A stretch of 64,000 nt of DNA from an uncultured Psychroserpens sp. (GTDB taxonomy: Bacteria; Bacteroidota; Bacteroidia; Flavobacteriales; Flavobacteriaceae): positions 496,001 to 560,000 of the forward strand of contig NZ_CANMRL010000002.1 of assembly GCF_947500255.1 (NCBI RefSeq), written 5' to 3'. The notes under the pieces were generated by a model. It made no database searches. It was not told the DNA's origin and saw only the letters and a program-made list of their open reading frames with translations. Shown one piece after another: positions 35,229 through 44,860 of this stretch (position 1 is its first letter; the number at the start of each line of letters is the position of its first letter). The position numbers and the translations under genes are program-made.

Positions 35229-35930
35229 CTATTGTTTTTTAGGATTTTTACTTCGCTTTGTATGGTCTTTACTATTTACGAGTTTTCCGTTTTCATAATA
35301 GTTCCAAACTCCATGTTTAAGTCCGTCCCTATAGGTTCCCTCTGCTTTGATATTTCCATCAGCATCATAATACTTTGACACACCATTGAGTTCATCATTT
35401 TGATACTCAAATATTTTTAAGGGTTTTCCGTTTTCTGCATACCATGTTGATGTGCCTTCAAGTTTACCACTAGAGTAATTGGAGTGTTCGGCTAATTTTC
35501 CATTTGGATAATACACCATTTTTTCGCCTTCAAGTTCTCCTCTATTATTATAAAACTCAGTAGATAGAATTCCATCGGTTTTATTATGATAATACATCCA
35601 TTTACCGATGTAAAGCTTACCATTCATTTGTCCTTCACTAATGAGCTTTCCTTTTGACGACATAAACTTCACAACAGCCTTATTATCAGAAGTATTAAAC
35701 TCTTTTGTAGCACTCAAAACGCTTTTACCTTTATTAAGTGTGTAGAATTTAAATGTACCGACTTCCTTACCATGATTAAACTGCCCCTCATAACGCAATT
35801 GTTTAGTCTTATCAAAGTACTTTTTCCATACACCGTGCCTTTTTCCGTTGCTATCAAATTGATTTACAGAATCTTGAGCATAAGAACTTAAACAAACAAC
35901 TGTTAAAATATATATAAAAAAATGTCGCAT
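35229..35930 (-). CDS. Exported YwqK/MORN-repeat protein
   Basis: This is a 233-residue exported protein. The signal peptide MRHFFIYILTVVCLSSYA ends before QDSVNQ; I start at 35930 although the frame is open 67 codons further upstream, because those codons overlap the divergent fasciclin gene. The mature part is made of MORN-like repeats of the YwqK type: GKRHGVWKKYFDKTKQLRYEGQFNHGKEVGTFKFY, GELEGEKMVYYPNGKLAEHSNYSSGKLEGTS, and ADGNIKAEGTYRDGLKHGVWNYYENGKLV. These form beta-hairpin arrays, sometimes annotated as antitoxins, but the function in Bacteroidetes is not known. A terminator follows. Confidence 0.85.
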   Translation of the reverse strand: MRHFFIYILTVVCLSSYAQDSVNQFDSNGKRHGVWKKYFDKTKQLRYEGQFNHGKEVGTFKFYTLNKGKSVLSATKEFNTSDNKAVVKFMSSKGKLISEGQMNGKLYIGKWMYYHNKTDGILSTEFYNNRGELEGEKMVYYPNGKLAEHSNYSSGKLEGTSTWYAENGKPLKIFEYQNDELNGVSKYYDADGNIKAEGTYRDGLKHGVWNYYENGKLVNSKDHTKRSKNPKKQ

Positions 35931-36015
35931 TTTATTATTTTGTTTAATCATTTCATAGATTTGTTGAACAAAATTATTTATTATCAGTAATGTTGAACAA
36001 CAAAAACTCAAAAAA

Positions 36016-37431
36016 ATGAAAATTATTTCAAAAACATTCAAAATTTTACCTTTATTTTTATTGGCTTTGGTATTCACATCATGTAGTGATGACGATGACA
36101 ATACAATAATGAACCCACAACCGATGAACATTGTGGAAATTGCCCTTGGAAACTCTGACTTAACAAGTTTAGTAGCAGCTTTACAAGCGGCAGATGGAGA
36201 TTTAGTAAACGTATTAAGTGGTAGTGGTCCATTTACAGTTTTAGCTCCTACAAATGACGCTTTTGCAACGTTTTTAAATGCTAACGGGTTTTCTCAATTA
36301 AGCGATGTACCAACAGATGTATTATCTCAAATTTTATTGAATCATGTTATTTCTGCAGATTTAGCTGCTTCTGATCTTGTTGGATTAGGCGCTGGATATA
36401 CAAGCACAAATGCTCTAGGAGCAGACGGACGAAACATGAGCATCTATTTTAACACCTCTAGCGGTGTAGAGTTTAATGGAATCTCATCAGTAACTGCAGA
36501 TGGTGCAGATATCGATGCTTCAAACGGAACAATTCATATTGTAGATGCTGTAATAGGCTTACCAAGTATTGTAGATCACGCCTTAGCTAATCCAGGGTTT
36601 AGCAATTTAGTTGCTGCTTTAGGAGCTGCAGATGGGAACCTAGTTGATGTTTTAAGTGGCGCTGGACCTTTTACAGTATTAGCTCCAGATGATGCAGCAT
36701 TTGCTACGTTCTTAGACGGAACACCTCTTGGAGATGTACCAACCGATGCTTTAGCTAATATACTATTAAACCATGTGATTACTGGAAATGTTGCATCAAG
36801 CACACTCATAGCTGGTGGAGCGGGTTATGCAAATACAAACGCAACTGGACCAAATGATAATAGCTTAAGTTTATACTACAATACTAGTGATGGTGTAAGA
36901 TTTAATGGTGTGTCTTCTGTTGCTCAAGCTGATGTTATTGGAACAAATGGAATTATTCACGCTGTAGATGCTGTTATCGATATTCCTTCGATAGTAACTT
37001 TTGCAACTGCAGATCCTAATTTTTCAACATTAGTTACTGCATTAACAACATTAACACCTGCAACAGATTTTGTAGCTACATTATCTACTGCTAATGGAAC
37101 AAGTCCTGCACCTTTTACAGTATTTGCACCAACCAATGATGCTTTTGATGCCTTAGCTGCGATTCCTGCAGAAGATGTATTAACGCAAGTATTACTACAT
37201 CACGTATTAGGAGATGCTAATGTGCAGTCAGGTGATTTAACTGATGGTATATCTCCATCAATGTTAAATGGTCAAGCTATTACTATAAACTTGCCAGGAG
37301 CTGGAGATAATATTGCAGATGTTACTGATGGTGCTGGAAATTCTGATGTTGGAATTGTAGCCGTTGATGTTCAAGCCGGAAATGGTGTAATACATGTACT
37401 AAATAAAGTAATGTTACCTGCTGATGAATGA
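36016..37431 (+). CDS. Lipoprotein with three fasciclin (FAS1) domains
   Basis: This is a 471-residue surface lipoprotein (signal peptide then LVFTSCSDDDDN; Cys23). Three FAS1 domains can be read from their shared pattern: an N-terminal region (DLTSLVAALQAADGDLVNVLSGSGPFTVLAPTNDAFATFL), a second near residue 195 (NLVAALGAADGNLVDVLSGAGPFTVLAPDDAAFATFL) and a third near 335 (VTALTTLTPATDFVATL...PFTVFAPTNDAFDAL). The LNHVI/LHHVL and GIIHAVDAVI motifs mark each domain's end. The first two are nearly identical, implying recent duplication. FAS1 domains mediate adhesion. The short Asp-rich stretch after the lipidated Cys is common for Bacteroidetes surface lipoproteins. The gene is divergent to the YwqK-like gene. 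Confidence 0.95.
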   Translation: MKIISKTFKILPLFLLALVFTSCSDDDDNTIMNPQPMNIVEIALGNSDLTSLVAALQAADGDLVNVLSGSGPFTVLAPTNDAFATFLNANGFSQLSDVPTDVLSQILLNHVISADLAASDLVGLGAGYTSTNALGADGRNMSIYFNTSSGVEFNGISSVTADGADIDASNGTIHIVDAVIGLPSIVDHALANPGFSNLVAALGAADGNLVDVLSGAGPFTVLAPDDAAFATFLDGTPLGDVPTDALANILLNHVITGNVASSTLIAGGAGYANTNATGPNDNSLSLYYNTSDGVRFNGVSSVAQADVIGTNGIIHAVDAVIDIPSIVTFATADPNFSTLVTALTTLTPATDFVATLSTANGTSPAPFTVFAPTNDAFDALAAIPAEDVLTQVLLHHVLGDANVQSGDLTDGISPSMLNGQAITINLPGAGDNIADVTDGAGNSDVGIVAVDVQAGNGVIHVLNKVMLPADE

Positions 37432-37497
37432 TTCATATAAAAGATAAGTTCATTGGGAATTGATTAATAGCATAATATAATTTATATGAACTTAACG

Positions 37498-37533
37498 AAA
37501 AGAGCCTTTAGAATGTGATCTAAAGGCTCTTTT
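37498..37533. terminator. Bidirectional terminator between fasciclin gene and yidC
   Basis: A perfect 15-bp stem, AAAAGAGCCTTTAGA / TCTAAAGGCTCTTTT, with a 6-base loop sits between the convergent stop codons at 37431 and 37560. The A and T arms give U-runs on both strands. Confidence 0.9.
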
Positions 37534-37559
37534 TATTTATAAAGTAATTGTCTAATTAA

Positions 37560-39470
37560 TTACTTTTTCTTTCTTTTCTGTTGCGCCTGTTTTTGCTGCT
37601 CGGCCTGTTCCATCATGTCTGCCATTCGCTTCTGAAATTTATTCTGCTTTTTAGGTTTCGCCTTATTCACTTGAATTTGTGCATGTATCTTATCTTCATC
37701 TAAAATGTAGTTTTTGATCACTAGCATAATTCCGATACTAATTAAGTTAGAAATGAAATAATACAAACTTAATCCAGAAGCATACTGGTTAAAGAACACC
37801 AACATTAATATTGGTGAAAAATAAATCATATACTTCATCATCTTACTCATATCTGGCATACCTTCTTGCGTAGGTTGAGATGCCATTTGCTGACCAGTAG
37901 TCATCTTCATATAAAAGAAAATGGCGATTGCTGCTAAAATTGGAAACAAACTCACATGATCTCCATAGAATGGTATATTAAAAGGTAGTTCAGCTATCGC
38001 ATCATAAGATGATAAATCATCTGCCCAAAGGAAACTTTTTTGACGTAAATCAAACGCTGTTGGGAAAAACATGAATAAAGCATAAAACACTGGCAATTGA
38101 ATCAAACCTGGTAAACATCCTGCTAACGGACTTGCACCTGCTTTGTTTTGAAGTGCCATTGTCTCTTGTTGCGCCTTCATCTTATTATCCTTATACTTTG
38201 CTCTAATCGCATCCAATTCGGGTTTTAACACCTTCATTTTAGCTTGTGATAAGAATTGCTTGTACTGCACAAATGACATCATTAATTTAATAAGAACAGT
38301 CATAACAATAATCGCAATACCATAAGGTAAGAAACCACTTAAGAATGCAAATAATGGAATAAATAATGCTTTGTTAATCCATCCAAAAATTCCCCACCCA
38401 AATGGTATACTTTCTTCCAGATCATAATCATATTGCTTTAAGACCTTACTATCTGTAGGCCCAAAGTATAATTGAAAGTTGTTATTTGCATCACCATTTG
38501 TAAACGTTAATGGTAGTTTAGATGAAAACTGCTTCGTAAATACGGTATCAACTGCTTCATCTTCTATAAGATTCTTTGTCGCAATAGTTGCATTTTTGAA
38601 AGGTTTATCTGCAACGAGAATAGAACTAAAGAAGTGTTGCCTATACGATAGCCAACGTGCATCTGTAATGAGTTCTTCATCATCACCCATTTGGCCTAAT
38701 TTATCAATTTTATCCTCTTCATGCATATATGTTAATCGCGTGTAACGATTTTCATACGTAATACTCTGGTCATGACGAAATGCCTTTAATGACCAATCTA
38801 AGTTAATCTCTTGAGAACTATTGATCACATTACTCAACCCTTCAGAACGAATTGAAAAATCGATCATATAGTTATCAGGCTTTAACTCATAGCGATACTC
38901 TAAAAATTGAGATTCAGACGCCTTAAATTTCATAGAGACCACAGTATTATCACCATTTTTAGTTACTGTTGGTTGAAAATACTTGTCTTCTGTATTAAGA
39001 ATTCTGTTGTCTGAGGTTTGGAAATTGATATTGAAGGATGTATTTCCATCTTGAATTAAAGCAATTGGAATTGAATCGTAGTCTACAAACTCTTTTAATA
39101 TAACTTCGGAAAGAAATCCTCCTTTGTTACTAAACTTCAAATCAAGTACATCGGTTTGCACTGTTGTATACGCATCTGTTGCTGATGGCAAAGTTGATGA
39201 ATAAGCAAACGCTCCTAATTTGTTTTTTAAATCGGCTAGTCGTGTAGAGTCTCCTGGTTGTACAGCTGAAAAATCTTCAGCAGTAGTTACCTTAGTTGAA
39301 TCTTTAGCTGTTTCAACAGCTTCTTTTTTATCAGCTTCAATTTGCGCTTGTTTCTCTTGTTCTTCTAATTCTTCAGGAGTGGGCTTTTGTTGCCACATCA
39401 TATAGAGTAAAATTCCGAAGATAAGAACGAATCCTATAATGGAGTTGAGATCAAATTTTTTTTCTTCCAT
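37560..39470 (-). CDS. yidC: Membrane protein insertase YidC
   Basis: This is a 636-residue inner-membrane insertase that inserts and folds membrane proteins with or without SecYEG. The first helix is near residues 11-25 (IIGFVLIFGILLYMMWQQ). A large periplasmic domain follows (to about residue 355), then the conserved 60-kDa IMP domain of five helices, with YGIAIIVMTVLIKLMMSFVQYKQFLSQAKMKVLKPELDAIRAKYKDN, PLAGCLPGLIQLPVFYALFMFFP and FNQYASGLSLYYFISNLIS. The basic tail KKQNKFQKRMADMMEQAEQQKQ follows. This size is typical for Bacteroidetes. It is downstream of pyrG with 70 bases between the two genes, in the same direction. Confidence 0.98.
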   Translation of the reverse strand: MEEKKFDLNSIIGFVLIFGILLYMMWQQKPTPEELEEQEKQAQIEADKKEAVETAKDSTKVTTAEDFSAVQPGDSTRLADLKNKLGAFAYSSTLPSATDAYTTVQTDVLDLKFSNKGGFLSEVILKEFVDYDSIPIALIQDGNTSFNINFQTSDNRILNTEDKYFQPTVTKNGDNTVVSMKFKASESQFLEYRYELKPDNYMIDFSIRSEGLSNVINSSQEINLDWSLKAFRHDQSITYENRYTRLTYMHEEDKIDKLGQMGDDEELITDARWLSYRQHFFSSILVADKPFKNATIATKNLIEDEAVDTVFTKQFSSKLPLTFTNGDANNNFQLYFGPTDSKVLKQYDYDLEESIPFGWGIFGWINKALFIPLFAFLSGFLPYGIAIIVMTVLIKLMMSFVQYKQFLSQAKMKVLKPELDAIRAKYKDNKMKAQQETMALQNKAGASPLAGCLPGLIQLPVFYALFMFFPTAFDLRQKSFLWADDLSSYDAIAELPFNIPFYGDHVSLFPILAAIAIFFYMKMTTGQQMASQPTQEGMPDMSKMMKYMIYFSPILMLVFFNQYASGLSLYYFISNLISIGIMLVIKNYILDEDKIHAQIQVNKAKPKKQNKFQKRMADMMEQAEQQKQAQQKRKKK

Positions 39471-39540
39471 GGGTATAATTTAGTTTCTCCGATTGGTTAG
39501 GGAGAGGATGCCTCCTCAATATCAAAAAGTTATCCAAGTA

Positions 39541-41190
<1,650 letters not shown>

Positions 41191-41400
41191 TTAAACGCAG
41201 GCAAATTTACAAAATTTAAATAGTTATTGTTGTATAGTTATAGGGTTTAATTATTAACAGTTGAAATCACTGACTATGAACAAGATATACTTAATCTCGG
41301 TATTGGATATATTAAAAAAATAAACGACCTTCGTTTAACACTTGATGTGAGTCATTCATATCAGTGAAAATTGACAAATTATTTTTAGAGTCTAAGTACA

Positions 41401-41790
41401 ATGAACCACCTTATCACCATACTTCTTATTACCATCTCAAGTTTTCAAGCCAAGCAAGAACAAAGTTTAGATGACTGGATCAAAGCGGTTGTTAATGATA
41501 TGGTAGAATTAAATGATTTAGATAAATATAGTGATAGATCTATTTCTTCTGATATTGAGATTAATTTCATTTTAGTACAATCTACTAAGGATATCACCAT
41601 AAAAGACGATAGTATTACCATGCTCATAAATAATGGAAAAGGGACGTATTGTACACAATTAAAATTTAGATATACTCAAAAAGACGGTCAGTTTTATTTG
41701 GTTTTTCCAGAACCATATAAAACGACCATCTTAGGTCAAGAGCGTTTGTTTGTTAACCCTTGGATTGAGAAAACCAATATTTGCGAGTAA
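41401..41790 (+). CDS. Small exported protein, unknown function
   Basis: This is a 129-residue protein with a short hydrophobic N-terminus (MNHLITILLITISSFQA, then KQEQSLDDWIKAVVNDMVELNDLD), so it is probably exported. The rest is beta-rich: EINFILVQSTKDITIKDDSITMLINNGKGTYCTQLKFRY and QFYLVFPEPYKTTILGQERLFVNPWIEKTNICE. No family is recognised, and there is no cofactor or catalytic motif; the two cysteines may form a disulfide. It converges on the DUF4349 gene with eight bases between the two stops. The 219 bases upstream include a possible gene remnant (41251-41368). Confidence 0.6.
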   Translation: MNHLITILLITISSFQAKQEQSLDDWIKAVVNDMVELNDLDKYSDRSISSDIEINFILVQSTKDITIKDDSITMLINNGKGTYCTQLKFRYTQKDGQFYLVFPEPYKTTILGQERLFVNPWIEKTNICE

Positions 41791-41798
41791 TAAACAGA

Positions 41799-42668
41799 TT
41801 AGGCTTTTCTATTTTTAATTTTCTTTTTAACTACAAAAAACACAATCACACCAATAATTACCAATGGCCATATATAGATTAATCCTAGAATAAAACTTTC
41901 TATAATAGTCCATCCATTGTTCAAACCTTCTTTTCCTTTAGCGAAAAAGGTTTTAGAGTAGCTTTCTGGCTCTTCAGTATATTCGACGGTTTCATACAAA
42001 TCAATTTGAATGGTACTATATGACACCTTATTTGTTAAATATTTTAAGCGTCCTTGAGCCGATTCGATTTCTTCTTGGATAATGCGTAGTTTATCTTCAG
42101 TTGCTAGAATATCTTCAACAGTAATCGCATTTTTTCGTAAAATGGATTCGTAACGTGTTTTCACTTCTTTTTTTGTTTCTAGTCGTGTTTGGATATCGAT
42201 ATACTCTTCAGTTACATCTTTTGTAGTTATGTTTTCGTACTCTACAAATTCTACCATAAAACCGATAGAATCCATCATGGTGTCAAAATACTGCTGTGGA
42301 ATTTTAATGGTAAATCTGTTTTCCTTTTGGTACAGATTATTTTCAAACCGTAAATCGGAAATATAAGCACCATATTTTTGAGCGATGTGCTTTATTTTTC
42401 TGGTTGTTGTTTTGACGTCCTTAACTTTATATCTCGCATTTGCAGATTTAATTATTTTAAGATCGGCTGGCACCTGATTCATTCCAACTTCAGATTTTAG
42501 CGCCTTATCATTGCCGTCATAAACGGCTTCATAATCTTCATCGATATCAGCTGTAGTTACTTGTACACTCTCTTTATACTTGCTATCCATAGAGCAAGCC
42601 ACACAAAAAAACAGTAGTACAAAAAGAATAAGAAATTTAATTTTTGATTTCACTAAGATTACATTCAT
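41799..42668 (-). CDS. DUF4349-domain lipoprotein with C-terminal membrane helix
   Basis: This is a 289-residue protein. The N-terminus has a lipobox ending VACSMD (Cys25). The DUF4349 domain runs from about residue 70, with KIIKSANARYKVKDVKTTTRKIKHIAQKYGAYISDLRFEN, FTIKIPQQYFDTMMDSI, and a long coiled-coil RLETKKEVKTRYESILRKNAITVEDILATEDKLRIIQEEIESAQGRLKYL, ending in YSTIQIDLYE. A final membrane helix (IIESFILGLIYIWPLVIIGVIVFFVV) is followed by a basic tail. This order is typical for the family, whose role in the envelope is unknown. An 11-bp-phased repeat lies 56-99 bases upstream of the start. Confidence 0.9.
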   Translation of the reverse strand: MNVILVKSKIKFLILFVLLFFCVACSMDSKYKESVQVTTADIDEDYEAVYDGNDKALKSEVGMNQVPADLKIIKSANARYKVKDVKTTTRKIKHIAQKYGAYISDLRFENNLYQKENRFTIKIPQQYFDTMMDSIGFMVEFVEYENITTKDVTEEYIDIQTRLETKKEVKTRYESILRKNAITVEDILATEDKLRIIQEEIESAQGRLKYLTNKVSYSTIQIDLYETVEYTEEPESYSKTFFAKGKEGLNNGWTIIESFILGLIYIWPLVIIGVIVFFVVKKKIKNRKA

Positions 42669-42723
42669 AATTTTATATTTTTAATGATTATGAAACAAAT
42701 CTAGAGTGCGAGAACACTTGAGG

Positions 42724-42767
42724 CTTGTAAAGCTCTTGTAAACCTTTTGTAAATTAATTTACAATTT
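42724..42767. promoter_or_regulatory. Phased 11-bp repeats, putative operator between divergent genes
   Basis: TTGTAAA occurs at 42725, 42736 and 42747, exactly 11 bases apart, and its reverse complement TTTACAA at 42758 keeps the same spacing. The element lies in the 132-base space between the DUF4349 gene (minus) and the gene at 42801 (plus). One-helical-turn spacing suggests cooperative binding by a regulator, for example of the LytTR type; the regulator is not known. Confidence 0.5.
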
Positions 42768-42800
42768 GCAAACACCTAAAAATAAGACAACTACATCTAT

Positions 42801-43688
42801 TTGAATTCTAAAGATACATATCAATTCAATAAGCTGAAATCGGCAGTAATCTCTAAATTCTTGGAAAAACACAGTGCATCTTCAGATGTTAAAAATTGGA
42901 ATGGTGATGATATTGGATTGTTTCAGGAGGATTTGTTTTCAGAAGTAAAAGCTAAAGTAAGTGAGAAATGGTTTTACACGTATTTTAAAAATGAAGCTTC
43001 AAAATTGCCACGAATTGACATGCTTAATTTATTGAGTAGTTATACAGGTTTTGAAAATTGGAACGCGTTTAAATCTGCTCATATTTCCGAAGAAAAAAAC
43101 AAAAAGAAGCGAACATTTCTATGGCCAGTTATTTTTATACCGATAGCCATCATTTTTTTGGTGACTATGAATTCGAAAAATGAATTTACGTTTTGTTTTC
43201 AAGATGATCTAAATACAAAAATTGTATCTGAATTGGATATTAAAATACTTCAAGATAACCAATCGCCTTTATATTTTAAAACGGATAGTGTTGGATGTTT
43301 TAATTACAAAACCGAAAAAGATAAGATTACATTTGTCGTATCTTCTCCATATTATAAAACGGACACTATCATTAGGTCTATTGACAGAAATGAGCATTAC
43401 AGGATAAAACTTAAAAGTGATGATTATGCGCTAATTTTAAAGTATTATACCAGTGGAAATGTAAAAGACTGGTCAAGTCATAAGCAAAAGATAGAAAATA
43501 TCATTCATGATGATGCAAGAATTTATAGACATTATCATAAGAATATGGGAGTAGAGATTTATTCAAAGAAAGAATTTGTTAGGCTTTTAACAATACCAAC
43601 TTCATCATTAGACCGAATAAGAATATTGAATAAAGATTTTGATTACAATAAAAATCAAATCATAACATTACATTTTATAGTAGATTGA
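42801..43688 (+). CDS. Single-pass membrane protein, unknown, TTG start
   Basis: This is a 295-residue protein: an N-terminal cytosolic helical domain (about 1-105; FNKLKSAVISKFLEKHSASSDVKNWNGDDIGLFQEDLF, then LLSSYTGFENWNAFKSAHI), one membrane helix (FLWPVIFIPIAIIFLVTM, about 106-123) and an extracytoplasmic domain of about 170 residues. I believe the SYTGFENWNAFK type of N-terminus recurs in other Flavobacteriaceae proteins, but its role is unknown. The start is TTG, as no ATG lies near the beginning of the conserved part. The stop codon overlaps the TTG start of the next gene by four bases (TTGA), so the two are co-translated. Confidence 0.72.
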   Translation: MNSKDTYQFNKLKSAVISKFLEKHSASSDVKNWNGDDIGLFQEDLFSEVKAKVSEKWFYTYFKNEASKLPRIDMLNLLSSYTGFENWNAFKSAHISEEKNKKKRTFLWPVIFIPIAIIFLVTMNSKNEFTFCFQDDLNTKIVSELDIKILQDNQSPLYFKTDSVGCFNYKTEKDKITFVVSSPYYKTDTIIRSIDRNEHYRIKLKSDDYALILKYYTSGNVKDWSSHKQKIENIIHDDARIYRHYHKNMGVEIYSKKEFVRLLTIPTSSLDRIRILNKDFDYNKNQIITLHFIVD

Positions 43689-44167
43689 AAAAGATAATAT
43701 ACATAGTGTTCTTGGCCTTGATTATATCATGTAAAAATGATAATCAAATGTTTGCAGACAAAGAAATAGAGGCTACCGCTGACATTGAACTTGAAGTTGC
43801 ACCAGAATCTTTATTGAGAATAAGCACGCAGAAATTAAATGAATATGTCGAACTCCTTAAACTAAAACAGGAACACCCCGAATTTGAAAGCGAGATTAAT
43901 GCTCAACTCTTAAGTTTTACTTCAGATAGTTTAACTTTATCTAACTATCCTAGAGAATTTTCCATTTCAGATATACATCAAATTGGAGATACTAGAACTG
44001 AAGGAGATAGCTTAGAGTTATTTACTTTAGGCTTTACAGTTCATACAGATTTTGACACATTCAAGGATTCGGTTTTAACTAGCGTAAGCAGCAGGTCAGA
44101 CTATACGCAATACGCAGAGGCTGTGATGATAAAAAAGGTCACGTTTTTGAAATTTAATAGTAATTAG
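43685..44167 (+). CDS. Orphan lipoprotein, unknown, TTG start
   Basis: This is a 160-residue lipoprotein: KKIIYIVFLALIISCKND gives a short signal with lipobox IISC (Cys16). After that comes an acidic segment (ADKEIEATADIELEVAPESLLRISTQKLNEYVELLKLKQEHPEFESEINAQLL) and a beta-rich C-terminal part. The start is TTG, sharing four bases with the stop of the preceding membrane-protein gene, which supports a functional pair. There is no recognised domain. It converges with the SDR gene (nine bases between stops). Confidence 0.72.
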   Translation: MKKIIYIVFLALIISCKNDNQMFADKEIEATADIELEVAPESLLRISTQKLNEYVELLKLKQEHPEFESEINAQLLSFTSDSLTLSNYPREFSISDIHQIGDTRTEGDSLELFTLGFTVHTDFDTFKDSVLTSVSSRSDYTQYAEAVMIKKVTFLKFNSN

Positions 44168-44176
44168 AAAAATCAA

Positions 44177-44860
44177 TTAAGGCGTCGAATTAGACACCTG
44201 TAACACCTTTCCGTTGTAGTATTTATTTCCGTTGAGTGCAAAGTCATGAATATACTCGGCCATTTCTAAAGCCGTGGTTGGTGCCTGATAATCAGGGAAA
44301 GCTTCTTTTAGCATTTCGGTTTGCACAGCACCCAAAGCCAACACATTAAATTGAGGACCTGTTTCTTTGTATTCTTCGGCCAACAACTCCGTTAACGTAA
44401 TAACTGCACCTTTACTAGAACTATAGGCTGCTAATCCTGGGAACTTCATACTCCCTTGAATACCTCCCATACTACTAATGGTAATAACGTGGGCATCATT
44501 TTTCATATATGGCAATACAATTCGTGTGAGTTCAGAAACACCAAAGACATTTGTTTCGTATACCTTCGAAAAATCTTTAAATGTAGTTTCAGCAAATGGC
44601 TTATTGAGCAACATTCCAGCATTGTTAATTAATATATCCACATGCTTAAACTCATTGACAATGAATTGCTCTACTTTTTGGTAATCATCTTCTTCACATA
44701 AATCAAAAGCAAAAGACGAAATATTATCGAAATGTAGATTATTTACGGGTTGAGCATTTCTAGATAATGCTAACACATTATGCCCTTGGTTTGCAAACAA
44801 ATGAACCAATTCAAAGCCAATACCGCGACTTGTACCTGTAATGATAATATTTTTACTCAT
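44177..44860 (-). CDS. Short-chain dehydrogenase/reductase
   Basis: This is a 227-residue classical SDR. NAD(P) binding is seen in NIIITGTSRGIGFELVHLF (residues 4-22), then NAGMLLNKPF, and the active site in ITISSMGG and AYSSSKGAVITL (Tyr-x3-Lys). The substrate is not predictable. Its start lies eight bases inside the 3' end of the M28 peptidase gene, so the pair is co-transcribed from the peptidase side, although no functional link is evident. Length is slightly short for the family (usually about 240-260). Confidence 0.93.
   Translation of the reverse strand: MSKNIIITGTSRGIGFELVHLFANQGHNVLALSRNAQPVNNLHFDNISSFAFDLCEEDDYQKVEQFIVNEFKHVDILINNAGMLLNKPFAETTFKDFSKVYETNVFGVSELTRIVLPYMKNDAHVITISSMGGIQGSMKFPGLAAYSSSKGAVITLTELLAEEYKETGPQFNVLALGAVQTEMLKEAFPDYQAPTTALEMAEYIHDFALNGNKYYNGKVLQVSNSTP

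Noticed and set aside
35931-36131. N-terminal extension of the YwqK-like protein
   Set aside because: The extension overlaps the divergent fasciclin gene, and the signal peptide starts cleanly at 35930.
42724-42767. CRISPR or tandem repeat array
   Set aside because: The units are 11 bases without spacers and only four in number; an operator is a better explanation.
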